Positions 1 to 8,713 are shown, counted from the stretch's first letter. The stretch is 64,000 bases of DNA from Natronoflexus pectinivorans (GCF_004345615.1 NZ_SLWK01000016.1:1-64000), one strand, 5' to 3'. Notes: a model not told the origin generated them from the letters alone. Numbers and translations: made by a program.

Positions 1-14
1 TAAAAAATTAATTC

Positions 15-302
15 CTATTTTTGAAAAAAATGCAGACCTAAAAAGTGTCCGGATAAATCCGGAATGGGTGTCCGAATAAAACAGAATGTGCAGCACATAT
101 CCGAGGCCATAATGTTCAGATTTTCATTGGTTAAGGAGGCATGCATAACCTGGTTGTATAACTCTTTCGGAAACTGTTCTTTGGCAGGAGAGTCTCCAAC
201 AGTCATTACTTCCAGCTCTCCATCAAAAATGGATTGATAAAACTTCATTGCTTCGATGCAGTTGTCATTAAAATGCAAATAGGGTTGAATGGCTTGTTTC
301 AT
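15..302 (-). pseudogene. truncated VOC/PhnB-like (glyoxalase-fold) protein
   Basis: The first ~67 residues match the start of PhnB-like VOC proteins: a PYLHFNDNC-type opening strand, EAMKFYQSIF, GELEVMTVGD, then NQVMHASL and NIMASDM. Family members then continue for another 60-70 residues with a second beta-alpha-beta-beta-beta unit. Here, after ASDM, the sequence turns into an unrelated 26-residue tail and stops at 95 residues. I checked the other two frames past that point and saw no continuation, so this looks like a truncation by rearrangement rather than a simple frameshift. Metal and substrate binding would need the missing half. Function is therefore unlikely to be retained. Confidence 0.6.
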
Positions 303-774
303 AATTTTGATTTTTAATTTGGTCGTTATTTAAGTCGTTCAATTTGTCCTTTTCTTTTCACGATATACTCTAATTTGTTATTACAATGATCACAATTTGT
401 CCCGATTTTTCGGGATAGCCTTCCGATTTGCGGAACAGGTCGTCTTGACTTGTCGGGAAATTTAAATTCCTAGAATCGGAAACTCGCTATTCCACTCATT
501 GGCTAGGCCGATCTTCGATTCTTCTGTGTGAGAAAGCCTTTGACTTCGTCGATCTTTCGATTCTCATGGCTCGTTTCATGAGCAAATAATTTTGTTCGGG
601 TTTTTAATTAAATTTGTTGAAACTTAACAATCAAGAGACCAATATGTTTTTATTGAATGCATAGCAATTTATCGATAGACCGCTTCTAACGGCACATACT
701 TTTCAACTTAAATGAATTATTTCGCATTTGGTATATTAATTGATAAATGAACTTTATAAGACTATCTTTACATC
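303..774. repeat. gene-free region with a repeat-like non-coding block
   Basis: No coding sequence is seen. Around 395-590 the minus strand carries two near-identical words of the form GAATCGAA(A)GATCG about 40 bases apart, a small hairpin CCCGATTTTTCGGG near 403-416, and a block around 440-475 with the AT-rich palindrome AAATTTAAATT. The composition differs from the flanking genes and resembles dispersed intergenic repeats of Bacteroidota. I infer a repeat or a structured element; its function is unknown. The last ~150 bases are AT-rich and should hold the promoter of the next gene. Confidence 0.4.
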
Positions 775-1146
775 ATGACTAAACGTTTCAGAAATATCGC
801 AATTTGCTTGTTTGCAACAATCTATTGCTTTGCAATGGTTGTTGTGCCAAGTTCATTGGCTGCATCTGATTCCTACGATGAGCAAACAGTTAATCAGGAG
901 AGATTTATTTCCGGACTTTCTGTCATTAACTTCAACCACACTTCCCAAACGGATAGTTCTTTAAGTATTTTTACAAATTTATCTATCACCGATTCCCCTA
1001 TCCCTTTTATTGGATATCATTCCATCGTCGATTTAATCAATCAGCTTTTTAAAGAAAAGCTGATAAAGTCAAGGTTTTTCACTGAAAACGTACTGATAAA
1101 CCATCGCAAATCGGATATCATTTTTCCATTTCATTACTTCTGGTAA
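775..1146 (+). CDS. small secreted or membrane-anchored protein of unknown function
   Basis: A 123-residue protein with a clear N-terminal export signal: positive TKRFR, then a ~20-residue hydrophobic stretch ending in SSLAA. The mature part is polar and has a conserved-looking end, HRKSDIIFPFHYFW. I recognise this as the type of small Bacteroidota protein whose members share the C-terminal IFPFHYFW signature, but no function is known to me. The start ATG lies in an AT-rich context without a strong Shine-Dalgarno sequence, as is normal in this phylum. The downstream gap carries a short hairpin ATGCCA-tac-TGGCAT (1165-1179). It stands alone, with no obvious operon partner. Confidence 0.6.
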   Translation: MTKRFRNIAICLFATIYCFAMVVVPSSLAASDSYDEQTVNQERFISGLSVINFNHTSQTDSSLSIFTNLSITDSPIPFIGYHSIVDLINQLFKEKLIKSRFFTENVLINHRKSDIIFPFHYFW

Positions 1147-1244
1147 AATCAATTTTTTCTTTCCATGCCATACTGGCATAGTACTCTTTCAGGCTTATCA
1201 ATATTGATGAGCTCAAATATTTAATACAATAAATTTAATAGCAT

Positions 1245-1769
1245 ATGGATACCGGAAGTACCATTATTGGTGCAATCATATTACTTGCTTGCATCGCTCC
1301 TTTTTTCCTGATTTATGTTTCCAGGAAAAGAAAAGAGAGCTTGAAACTGCAAATCATAAAAGGGTTTGCACAACAAAATAACTGTGAGATAGATGATTTT
1401 GAATTTGATGGAGATTATACCATTGCAATAGACAAAAATCAAAACTACATATTTTTCATCAAGGAGACCAAAAATGGAGTTATCAATCAGTTTGTGGATT
1501 TATCCGAAATTCATTTTTGCCGATCTGTTGTAAGCACGAGAAAGGTTCAAAATGGGAATAAATATTATGATGTGATTAATCGGGCTGAACTCTGTTTTGT
1601 CCCAAAAGATAAATTCAGAAGTGAAGTGCGATTTAACCTTTTTACAGATGATGAAGACATGCAGATTGATAATGAATTGCAGGTGGCTGAGAAATGGTCT
1701 CAGATTATCAACAACCAAATTGAAGTAAAGGCCCATTCTGCCAGAGGGTTTATACCGCCAAGCTGTTAG
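1245..1769 (+). CDS. hypothetical protein with one N-terminal membrane segment
   Basis: 174 residues. Residues ~5-25 form one hydrophobic membrane segment (STIIGAIILLACIAPFFLIY), followed by a basic stop-transfer stretch SRKRKE and a soluble cytoplasmic domain. The soluble part alternates short beta-like segments (YTIAIDKNQNYIFFIKE, NQFVDLSEIHFCRSV) resembling the PH-like/YcxB-type folds of small membrane-tethered proteins, but I do not recognise a named family. It ends 28 bases before the next gene. No catalytic motif is visible. Function unknown. Confidence 0.6.
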   Translation: MDTGSTIIGAIILLACIAPFFLIYVSRKRKESLKLQIIKGFAQQNNCEIDDFEFDGDYTIAIDKNQNYIFFIKETKNGVINQFVDLSEIHFCRSVVSTRKVQNGNKYYDVINRAELCFVPKDKFRSEVRFNLFTDDEDMQIDNELQVAEKWSQIINNQIEVKAHSARGFIPPSC

Positions 1770-1823
1770 TTCCATTCAAAATCGTATATTTGATAAGTGA
1801 TTTATAAAAAATCTTTCTCTTTT

Positions 1824-2585
1824 ATGACGGTACAGTACTGCTCAGATTTGCATCTGGAATTTGCACAAAACGCTTTGTTTCTTCATAAAAATCCCATCAA
1901 ACCTGTTGGGGAAATTCTTATTCTGGCCGGAGATATTACCTATTGGGGGCAAAAACATTTTAAACATTGGTTTTTCGATTACGTATCTGATCATTGGAAA
2001 GCGGTCTATTATGTACCGGGAAACCATGAGTTTTACTCCGGTAAAGACCTGAGGGTGTTGGATCATCCAGTATATGAAAACATCAGGGAGAATGTTTTTA
2101 TTGTGAATAACAAGGTCGTATCGGTAAATGAATGTGATCTCTTTTTTACGGTATTATGGTCACATATTCCACCAGATAAAAGCCTGATTGTGGAATACGG
2201 TGTGAGCGATTTTCATTTAATTAAATATAGAGGGAGAAAACTGAAGAGTAGTGACTTTAATCATCTGCACCAGGAGAGTGTTGAATTTTTACGAGATGGA
2301 TTGTCCAAATCAAATGCCAAACATAAAATTGTGGTAAGCCACCACGTTCCCAGTCAAATAGTAAATCCACAGATTTACAAAAATTCTGAAATCAACAGCG
2401 CATTCGTATCTGAGCAGTCAGATCTGATGTTTGAACTGCAACCCGATTATTGGATTTATGGCCATCACCATGCCAATATACCAGATACATTGTTGGATAA
2501 CACCAAATTGGTTACCAATCAGCTCTGTTATGTGCATTTAGCAGAGCACTTCAATTATCGGAATGCAGCTGTTATTCTGGATTAA
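1824..2585 (+). CDS. calcineurin-like metallophosphoesterase
   Basis: A ~253-residue cytoplasmic metallophosphoesterase with the full set of metal-binding blocks in order: SDLHLEF (D-x-H), LAGDITYW (G-D), PGNHEFY (G-N-H-E), SHHVPS (histidine) and GHHHAN (G-H-x-H). These bind two metals that activate water for phosphoester hydrolysis. The substrate cannot be told from sequence; close relatives are generic predicted phosphohydrolases. An in-frame GTG nine codons upstream (1797) would also open the frame, but the ATG at 1824 places the conserved SDLH strand at the usual distance from the start, so I chose it. It is followed by a 225-base gap with no gene. Confidence 0.85.
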   Translation: MTVQYCSDLHLEFAQNALFLHKNPIKPVGEILILAGDITYWGQKHFKHWFFDYVSDHWKAVYYVPGNHEFYSGKDLRVLDHPVYENIRENVFIVNNKVVSVNECDLFFTVLWSHIPPDKSLIVEYGVSDFHLIKYRGRKLKSSDFNHLHQESVEFLRDGLSKSNAKHKIVVSHHVPSQIVNPQIYKNSEINSAFVSEQSDLMFELQPDYWIYGHHHANIPDTLLDNTKLVTNQLCYVHLAEHFNYRNAAVILD

Positions 2586-2810
2586 TTGCATTAGATTTTA
2601 ATCTGTGATTAAAGTGAACCATGTTATTGTCTCGAGATGAGAAAGCTGAATCCAGAATAAAAATACATTGACTAGATTTTGCTTGCTTTAATTTTGTGAA
2701 TGATCCAATATAATTATAATCACCAACTGCTATATGTAAAACAAAACCTACAATAACACAATAGATATAGTTGTTGAGACAAATCGGGAATTTACATTCT
2801 CGTCAGCATC

Positions 2811-3938
2811 TTAATCCAATTTAAAAATCATAGCCATTTGCCTTTTATTGATTACTCTTGGTAAGTATTTTATAGTCGTGTTCCGTATCCATAGGCCAAT
2901 ACGATTTTCCCAATGAGCTATTTTTCCAACTGTCCAGCTCCTATTTACGATTCTGTGGGCTTTATTCCGTCTCAACTGCTCAAATTGCTCAAAAGACTGT
3001 TCAATCATAAATCCATCATCAATTAGCTTGCCCAAAACATAAGCGTCTTCAATGGCTTGACAAGCCCCTTGCCCCAGGTTTGGCGTAGTAGCGTGTGCTG
3101 CATCTCCTATAAGACATACATTTTCGCTTTGCCATTTGTAGATTGGCTTTAGGTCAATAATCTCATTTGTTATGATTTGATCTTTGGATGTTGATGAAAT
3201 AATGGAGGGAATGTCCTTATGAAACTCATCAAATAGGTTCACTAAGTTGACTTCATTAGTTGTTACATTTTTTGCATTTGCCAAAGCGTACCAATACACT
3301 TTTTTTTCGTTGAGTTTTACAAATCCAAAGCGTTTGCCTCTTCCCCAGGCTTCATTGAGCTCTTTTTGGTAGTTTTCGGGCAGATCAATCTCACATACTC
3401 CTCTCCAGCAGATTTGGTTTGCATTTCGCAAGGTGTTTTCTGAGAATAATTGATCTCTTACGATTGATTTAATTCCGTCTGCCCCAATCAGCGTTTTAAT
3501 CGCAATGGTCGAATCATCTTCAAAAGTCAGTTTGAAAAGCTCCTCCTTTTCAATTTTTATCAATCGCTTTGAAAGTTTTATGTTTTCATAGCCAATTTCT
3601 TCAGCAAGCAATCTTTGTAACTCGCCCCTATGAATTGCAATGTTTGCTACTCCATATTTTTGTTCATATTCAGAAAGGTCAACTACAGAAAGTGAATTTA
3701 GTTGGCTATCAGTAATTTTTATTTTTGAAATTCTGTTACCTGCCTTTTCTATTTTGGCTTGCATTCCCAGTTTTTGAAAGACCTGCATTGCATTGTTTGC
3801 GATAATTATACCTGCTCCAACCGGCTTGATTTCTGAGGAGCTTTCAAATATCTCCACATTAAACCCTTTTTGTTTCAGCATTAATCCAATTGTTAGTCCA
3901 CCTATTCCTGCACCGATAATGGCTATTTTGTCTTTCAT
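2811..3938 (-). CDS. FAD-dependent monooxygenase (PHBH/UbiH-like)
   Basis: 375 residues of the class A flavoprotein monooxygenase family. An N-terminal Rossmann motif IIGAGIGGL binds the ADP part of FAD. A second FAD block is GADGIKSIVR (~170), and the classic CLIGDAAHATTPNLGQGACQAIEDA region (~275-300) contacts the flavin and pyrophosphate. Such enzymes hydroxylate aromatic or other ring substrates using NAD(P)H and O2. The substrate here is unknown, and some relatives in this phylum act on tetracyclines (Tet(X)-like) or salicylate-like compounds. I see nothing that assigns it to Tet(X). A TAATTTTG -7 box on this strand lies at 4039-4046, giving a ~100-base leader. Confidence 0.85.
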   Translation of the reverse strand: MKDKIAIIGAGIGGLTIGLMLKQKGFNVEIFESSSEIKPVGAGIIIANNAMQVFQKLGMQAKIEKAGNRISKIKITDSQLNSLSVVDLSEYEQKYGVANIAIHRGELQRLLAEEIGYENIKLSKRLIKIEKEELFKLTFEDDSTIAIKTLIGADGIKSIVRDQLFSENTLRNANQICWRGVCEIDLPENYQKELNEAWGRGKRFGFVKLNEKKVYWYALANAKNVTTNEVNLVNLFDEFHKDIPSIISSTSKDQIITNEIIDLKPIYKWQSENVCLIGDAAHATTPNLGQGACQAIEDAYVLGKLIDDGFMIEQSFEQFEQLRRNKAHRIVNRSWTVGKIAHWENRIGLWIRNTTIKYLPRVINKRQMAMIFKLD

Positions 3939-4038
3939 TTGTCAGAAATTTATTTTAATGATCTCCTTTTGTGGTTTTTATTTTTTTCAAAAACATAGTC
4001 AGGTGAATAATCCCTTTCTTGCTATGTTTTCCACCATG

Positions 4039-4046
4039 CAAAATTA
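4039..4046 (-). promoter_or_regulatory. Bacteroidota -7 box upstream of the FAD monooxygenase
   Basis: On the minus strand the octamer reads TAATTTTG, matching TAnnTTTG. It lies about 100 bases before the monooxygenase start. No clear -33 TTG was found at the usual distance, so support is moderate. Confidence 0.35.
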
Positions 4047-4252
4047 CATAAGTCCGAAATTAGGCGTTGTATAAACGTCTATTCAAAGATGCGAAAATCT
4101 GAAATTGAAAACTATTTCGTGTTCAAACCTACGATTGGTATAGTGGATATGCAACAAATATCGAGAATTCAGACGAAACCATTGGTATATGCTTATAAAT
4201 ATCTTCGAGGAATAGCTATGAGCTATCTGAATATGTTTGTGTATTTAGGAGT

Positions 4253-4876
4253 TTATTCGAAAGTCCTGAAGAGGCCGAAAAAATTGGGTTCTGAATATTC
4301 GAAAAGGCCACTCTCAAAAAAGGTATTTGCCATTTCCAATGCATCGCCATTCGAGTTTTTGTCTGCTCGAATGATATAGTGATGATTTGTAGTATCATGC
4401 TTTAATATTTCCACCTTATTTTCTTCTATTAATTCCATCAATTGATCTTGGGTTGAATTGCTCTTTAGTTTGCAGACAAAAACATCTGTAATCCCAAATG
4501 TGAAGCTTCCTTTCGTCATGAGGAACTTATTGCAATTACTAACTCTGGAATCCTCCTTGATAGAGTTAAAAAGCTCATCGGTTTCAAAACAATTTTTAGA
4601 ATCAATGGATATTATAGAATGCCTGCTGCTAGATGGAGATGAAAGAAGTTCAACCTCTGGGTGATTTTCTAGTATTTCATTGATAATATCTGGTGGAAGT
4701 GTATCGTAAAATGAAATAGAGCCCATATTAGATATCTCTGTGAGAAAGACTTTCTCAGTTCCATAGTAATAATAGCGAGTTCCACAGTCAATGAATAAAT
4801 CATTTTCTAAGTTGTTTTTATTACAACCTATAAACATTTGAGCAGTTGCTATAAGAGCAATTAATAATCGTTGCAT
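4253..4876 (-). CDS. lipoprotein resembling an isolated subtilase (S8) propeptide
   Basis: The frame opens further upstream, but the Met at 4876 starts a lipoprotein signal: MQRLLIALIATAQMFIGC, with the cysteine as lipidation site. The ~207-residue product ends with a segment typical of the N-terminal prodomain of Bacteroidota S8 serine proteases: LMELIEENKVEIL, then ALEMANTFFESGLFEYSEPNF. In full-length proteases this is followed by the catalytic domain with Asp-His-Ser; here the protein stops nine residues later. It may be a truncated protease or a free-standing inhibitor/propeptide. The start lies ~100 bases from the divergent reductase gene. Confidence 0.55.
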   Translation of the reverse strand: MQRLLIALIATAQMFIGCNKNNLENDLFIDCGTRYYYYGTEKVFLTEISNMGSISFYDTLPPDIINEILENHPEVELLSSPSSSRHSIISIDSKNCFETDELFNSIKEDSRVSNCNKFLMTKGSFTFGITDVFVCKLKSNSTQDQLMELIEENKVEILKHDTTNHHYIIRADKNSNGDALEMANTFFESGLFEYSEPNFFGLFRTFE

Positions 4877-4982
4877 GATGCTATCATTTAGTTTATGACA
4901 GATGATTGTATCATCATTTGGTTGCGTCAAATAATTCAATAGGAGAAGCTTCGTTTTGTAGGCAGTTAAAATCCAAAATTGC

Positions 4983-4990
4983 TATATTTG
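4983..4990 (+). promoter_or_regulatory. -7 box of the aldo/keto reductase gene
   Basis: TATATTTG fits the Bacteroidota TAnnTTTG consensus. It overlaps the most upstream possible start codon (a TTG at 4979), which argues that translation starts downstream, at the ATG at 5027 or the one at 5039. Confidence 0.45.
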
Positions 4991-5026
4991 TTAGGGAGTA
5001 AACCAAATTATTTAAAAACCAGACTC

Positions 5027-5974
5027 ATGAAACGAGAAATGGATAAATCTAACAGGATAAATCGGCGTCAGTTTATGCAAACCGGTGCCACGGTTGCTGC
5101 TGGGGCATTATTTGCCACATTGGGTGCTTCAAAATTATTTGGGTGCGCTAATACACCGGCAACAACATCGGTAAAAAATGTATTACTGAACAATGGAGTA
5201 AAGATGCCTGTGCTTGGCTTTGGCACTCTTTACTTGGGAGGGAGTGAAGGAGAAAGATGCGTATCCGACGCAATTTCTGTTGGGTACAGGCTTATTGATA
5301 CAGCCACAATCTACAACAATGAAGATGCTGTAGGTGCCGGAATCAGGCGCAGTGGTATTGAACGTGAGAAACTATTTGTGACTTCAAAAGTTTGGGTTGA
5401 TGACTCCGGCTATGAAAAAACCAAAAAGGCCTTTGAAACATCATTGAATAAATTGGGATTAGATTATCTGGATTTATACTTGATACATCGTCCGAGAGGC
5501 GATGTTAAAGGATCCTGGAAAGCCATGGAAGAACTATACAAAGAGGGCAAAATAAAGGCCATTGGAGTCAGTAATTTTGAACCCCATCAATTAAGAGACT
5601 TGATGGAATCAGGCGAAATTATACCGATGGTCAATCAAATTGAGGCACATGCATTTTTTCATCAGCCTGAATCTCTGGAATTCCTGAAACAAAACAACAT
5701 ACAAATGGAAGCCTGGTCGCCTTTTGCACAGGGACGGAATGGGCTTTTTTATAATGATGTTCTTGCCGAAATTGGAAAGAAATACAACAAAACCAATGCG
5801 CAGGTAAGCTTAAGATGGCATTATCAGCGGGGAATTGTAACCATTCCCAGAACCTCACAAAAAGCACATATGGTTGAAAATCTGAATATATTCGATTTTG
5901 AACTCAGCGATAAAGACATGAATCTGATCTCAAAATTAGATCTCAACACCACACAATTCCCTGAATGGGACTGA
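5027..5974 (+). CDS. Tat-exported aldo/keto reductase
   Basis: A ~315-residue NADPH-dependent aldo/keto reductase with an N-terminal twin-arginine signal: NRRQFMQTGATVAAG, then a hydrophobic stretch and FGC, which could be a lipobox. The (alpha/beta)8 barrel shows the catalytic tetrad: Asp and Tyr in DTATIYNNED, Lys in TSKVW, His in LYLIHRP. The cofactor loop IPRTSQKAHMVENL is near the C-terminus. AKRs reduce carbonyls to alcohols. Export of a folded, cofactor-loaded enzyme is consistent with the Tat route; the physiological substrate is unknown. ATGs at 5027 and 5039 are both possible. Confidence 0.85.
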   Translation: MKREMDKSNRINRRQFMQTGATVAAGALFATLGASKLFGCANTPATTSVKNVLLNNGVKMPVLGFGTLYLGGSEGERCVSDAISVGYRLIDTATIYNNEDAVGAGIRRSGIEREKLFVTSKVWVDDSGYEKTKKAFETSLNKLGLDYLDLYLIHRPRGDVKGSWKAMEELYKEGKIKAIGVSNFEPHQLRDLMESGEIIPMVNQIEAHAFFHQPESLEFLKQNNIQMEAWSPFAQGRNGLFYNDVLAEIGKKYNKTNAQVSLRWHYQRGIVTIPRTSQKAHMVENLNIFDFELSDKDMNLISKLDLNTTQFPEWD

Positions 5975-6018
5975 TGTTTTAATGAAATTAATTTTTAATT
6001 TCTCACTCATAGTGTCGC

Positions 6019-6043
6019 ACTCAAAACGTAATGCGTTTTGAGT
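6019..6043. terminator. hairpin after the aldo/keto reductase gene
   Basis: ACTCAAAACG-taatg-CGTTTTGAGT is a perfect 10-bp stem with a 5-base loop, 45 bases after the reductase stop. There is no immediate T-run, so it may be a weak terminator or an mRNA-stabilising hairpin. Confidence 0.45.
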
Positions 6044-6140
6044 ATGGCATGGGTTGGTAATTTTTTTCTTGACATTAATATTTCTTATTGATAATTTTAA
6101 TCCCGATATGATCTTAATTAATTAACCCAAAATTCAAGTT

Positions 6141-6455
6141 ATGTTAAAACTTATTTTGTCAGGTGCTTTGGGCAACGATGCCGAAGTAAAAGATGTCGGA
6201 GGTAGTAAAGTCATCAATTTTAGTGTTGCCGTTTCTATGGATTACAAGGACAAGGACGGTAAGCGAGTTGAGAAAACAGAGTGGGTAAAAGCCGTTATGT
6301 GGCGCGACCAGAGCTCAAAAATCGCCGACTACCTGAAGAAAGGGAAAAAGGTTTTGATTGAAGGGGTACCCGAAAGTGAAGGGTATCAGAGCAAGGATGG
6401 TGAGGTTCGTTCTGCTCTTACCGTGAAAGTGAAGGAGGTAGAGTTTTTGAACTAA
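6141..6455 (+). CDS. ssb: short single-stranded DNA-binding protein
   Basis: 104 residues forming an OB-fold SSB domain: MLKLILSGALGNDAEVK at the start, then INFSVAVS, a WVKAVMWRDQSSKIADYLKKGKKVLIEG core and a terminal VKVKEVEFL strand. Bacterial SSBs usually add a Gly/Pro-rich linker and an acidic DDDIPF-like tip that recruits repair proteins. This one lacks both, ending right after the OB fold. It may be a second SSB paralogue, the housekeeping one lying elsewhere. It sits upstream of recQ, a sensible partner for ssDNA handling, but separated by ~270 bases with its own promoter for recQ. Confidence 0.8.
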   Translation: MLKLILSGALGNDAEVKDVGGSKVINFSVAVSMDYKDKDGKRVEKTEWVKAVMWRDQSSKIADYLKKGKKVLIEGVPESEGYQSKDGEVRSALTVKVKEVEFLN

Positions 6456-6556
6456 TATAGCTTTGCTTATTGTTAAATGGTTCATTAACATTAACCCTTT
6501 AGCCATTAAGAGTGTAAAGCATTTATAAGACGTACAGGGTGTGGAATTTTTTCTTA

Positions 6557-6564
6557 TATCTTTG
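6557..6564 (+). promoter_or_regulatory. -7 box upstream of recQ
   Basis: TATCTTTG, a perfect TAnnTTTG match, lies about 160 bases before the recQ start. No TTG was found at the ideal upstream spacing. If used, recQ has a ~150-base leader in which I saw no conserved RNA element. Confidence 0.35.
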
Positions 6565-6722
6565 TCTTAGCTTTATAATCTTAATGGCTTTTTTTTGCCG
6601 GATTATATAGAATTGAAAAAATAGCTTTAGCGTCTTTGTGGGTTGACTGTTAAGTGTGTAAGTTGGTTGAAATCAAGGGTGTACTCTTGTCTAAGCTCTG
6701 AATTTCTAAGGATCTATTATAA

Positions 6723-8633
6723 ATGATAAACTATCGAGAAATATTAAAAAAGTACTGGGGGTACGATGATTTTCGTCCCATGCAGGAGGATATTATAAAA
6801 TCGGTAGGCGAAGGAAAAGATACCTTGGGACTGCTGCCAACGGGAGGGGGGAAATCCATTACTTTTCAGGTTCCGGCTATGGCTAAACCCGGTATATGTC
6901 TGGTTGTTACACCTCTTATTGCTTTGATGAAAGACCAGGTAGAAAACCTGAAAAAGAAAGGCATCAAAGCCTATGCAGTCCATTCCGGATTAACCGGAAT
7001 GGAAATTCAGATTGCTTACGATAATTGTATTTACGGGGAAGTGAAATTTCTCTATCTCTCTCCGGAAAGGCTCTCCACACCGGTTTTTCTTGAAAAGCTG
7101 CAACATCTGAAGGTGAATTTACTGGCCATTGACGAAGCACACTGTATATCACAATGGGGGTATGATTTTCGTCCCGGTTACCTTAAAATTGCCGATGTAA
7201 GGGAGCATTTACCCAATGTGCCTGTGTTGGCACTTACGGCCACAGCCACACCAAAGGTTGTGGACGATATCCAGGAGCAGCTTCGGTTTGAGAAAAAAAA
7301 TGTCTTTCAAAAGAGCTTTGAGCGATCAAATCTTGCGTACGTGGTTCGCAAATGTGAGGACAAAGAGGGGCAATTGGTTAAAATTCTTGCTTCGGTACCG
7401 GGTACGGCGGTTGTTTATGTCCGGAACAGGAAGAAAACCCGCGAATATGCAGAAATTCTTCAAAAAAATGGAATACGGGCTGATTATTTTCACGCCGGGC
7501 TGACTCAGAAGGTGAAGGATTTTCGGCAGCAGCAGTGGAAAAGCGGCGCATGTCGGGTGATTGTTTCCACCAATGCATTTGGAATGGGTATTGATAAGTC
7601 TGATGTCCGGATTGTGGTGCACATGGATGCTCCTGACTCGCTGGAGGCCTATTTTCAGGAAGCAGGCCGAGCAGGGCGTGATGAGAAAAAAGCATACGCA
7701 GTGATGCTTTTTTCGCCTGTCGATAAGATGCAACTCAACAAGAGTGTAACAACGTCCTTTCCCGAAAAGGAGGTTATATTAAAGGTTTACGATTCGTTAT
7801 GCAATTTTTTCCAGGTGGCTGTTGGACATGGCGAAGGTTTGGTTCTGGATTTTAACATCGGCAAATTTTGTTCTGCTTTCGGATTTAATGTACTCACGGT
7901 ATTCAACAGCCTGAAAATACTGCAACGTGCCGGTTACCTCTATTATTCCGAAGATTCCGATATTCCGTCGAAAGTTATGATGCAGATGAGCGATTTTGAA
8001 CTCTACAAATATCAGGTGGCCAATGCAAAACTAGACCCATACATCAAAGTTTTGCTCAGAAGTTATACGGGGTTGTTTACCGATTATGCTTCCATAGATG
8101 AAGATGTGTTGGCTCAACGACTAAAGGTCACACGGGACGATGTTTATCAGGCTTTTCTGGCACTTTCCAGAGCTAAGGTTTTGCATTACATTCCGCAGCG
8201 ACGAACACCGTTGATTACCTTTCTGCAACGACGCGAAGAGCAGCGCCACCTTGTTTTAGCTCCCGAAATATACGAGTATCGACAAAAGGAGTACCGTCAA
8301 AGGGTGGATGCAGTGCTTGAGTATGCAACCACAACGCACATTTGCCGAAGCAGGTTGCTGCTTCACTATTTCGGACAGGGCAACAGCAACAACTGCGGAC
8401 ATTGTGATGTTTGTCTCGACAGGAAAAAGCAGAATCTCTCGGATGACGAATTTGCCAAAATTGAAGAGGCCATTTATGATACATTAAAAAAGGAGCCGGT
8501 CTCTGCTGAATCGCTCCCCGAAAAACTTTCGTTTGCACAGGATAAAGTGTGGAAAGTAATTCATTGGCTGGAGGATGTGGGGGCGGTTAGCGAAAATCAG
8601 GATGGCATGATGGAGTGGATTGGAAAACGATAG
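6723..8633 (+). CDS. recQ: ATP-dependent DNA helicase RecQ
   Basis: 636 residues. Superfamily 2 helicase motifs are in order: FRPMQ (motif 0), LPTGGGKS (Walker A), TPLIALMKDQV (Ia), DEAHCISQWGYDFRPGY (Walker B plus the RecQ aromatic-rich loop), LTATATP (III), and in the second lobe VSTNAFGMGIDKSDVR (V) and EAGRAGRD (VI). The zinc-binding region ends in CGHCDVC (~560), after which a short winged-helix-like tail follows. RecQ unwinds forks and recombination intermediates 3'-5'. Length fits the short bacterial RecQ class; I do not see a clear HRDC domain. Confidence 0.95.
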   Translation: MINYREILKKYWGYDDFRPMQEDIIKSVGEGKDTLGLLPTGGGKSITFQVPAMAKPGICLVVTPLIALMKDQVENLKKKGIKAYAVHSGLTGMEIQIAYDNCIYGEVKFLYLSPERLSTPVFLEKLQHLKVNLLAIDEAHCISQWGYDFRPGYLKIADVREHLPNVPVLALTATATPKVVDDIQEQLRFEKKNVFQKSFERSNLAYVVRKCEDKEGQLVKILASVPGTAVVYVRNRKKTREYAEILQKNGIRADYFHAGLTQKVKDFRQQQWKSGACRVIVSTNAFGMGIDKSDVRIVVHMDAPDSLEAYFQEAGRAGRDEKKAYAVMLFSPVDKMQLNKSVTTSFPEKEVILKVYDSLCNFFQVAVGHGEGLVLDFNIGKFCSAFGFNVLTVFNSLKILQRAGYLYYSEDSDIPSKVMMQMSDFELYKYQVANAKLDPYIKVLLRSYTGLFTDYASIDEDVLAQRLKVTRDDVYQAFLALSRAKVLHYIPQRRTPLITFLQRREEQRHLVLAPEIYEYRQKEYRQRVDAVLEYATTTHICRSRLLLHYFGQGNSNNCGHCDVCLDRKKQNLSDDEFAKIEEAIYDTLKKEPVSAESLPEKLSFAQDKVWKVIHWLEDVGAVSENQDGMMEWIGKR

Positions 8634-8634
8634 A

Positions 8635-8666
8635 TTGTTGTAGTTACGTGCTTTTTTATATCTTTG
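8635..8666 (+). promoter_or_regulatory. promoter of the DUF5063-exonuclease-rlmI-DEAD operon
   Basis: A TTGTTG at 8635-8640 is followed after 18 bases by TATCTTTG (8659-8666), close to the Bacteroidota TTTG-N19-TAnnTTTG consensus. It begins right after the recQ stop and lies 48 bases before the next start codon. Confidence 0.6.
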
Positions 8667-8713
8667 TGTAATTAAAGAACATAAGATTGGTTTACTCGTG
8701 ATATTTCAGGTAA

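Noticed and set aside
2811-3938. Tet(X)-type tetracycline monooxygenase
   Set aside because: General class A flavoprotein motifs only; nothing specific to Tet(X) could be identified by eye.
4089-4379. 96-codon plus-strand frame
   Set aside because: Overlaps antisense the end of the propeptide-like lipoprotein gene and has no recognisable homology.
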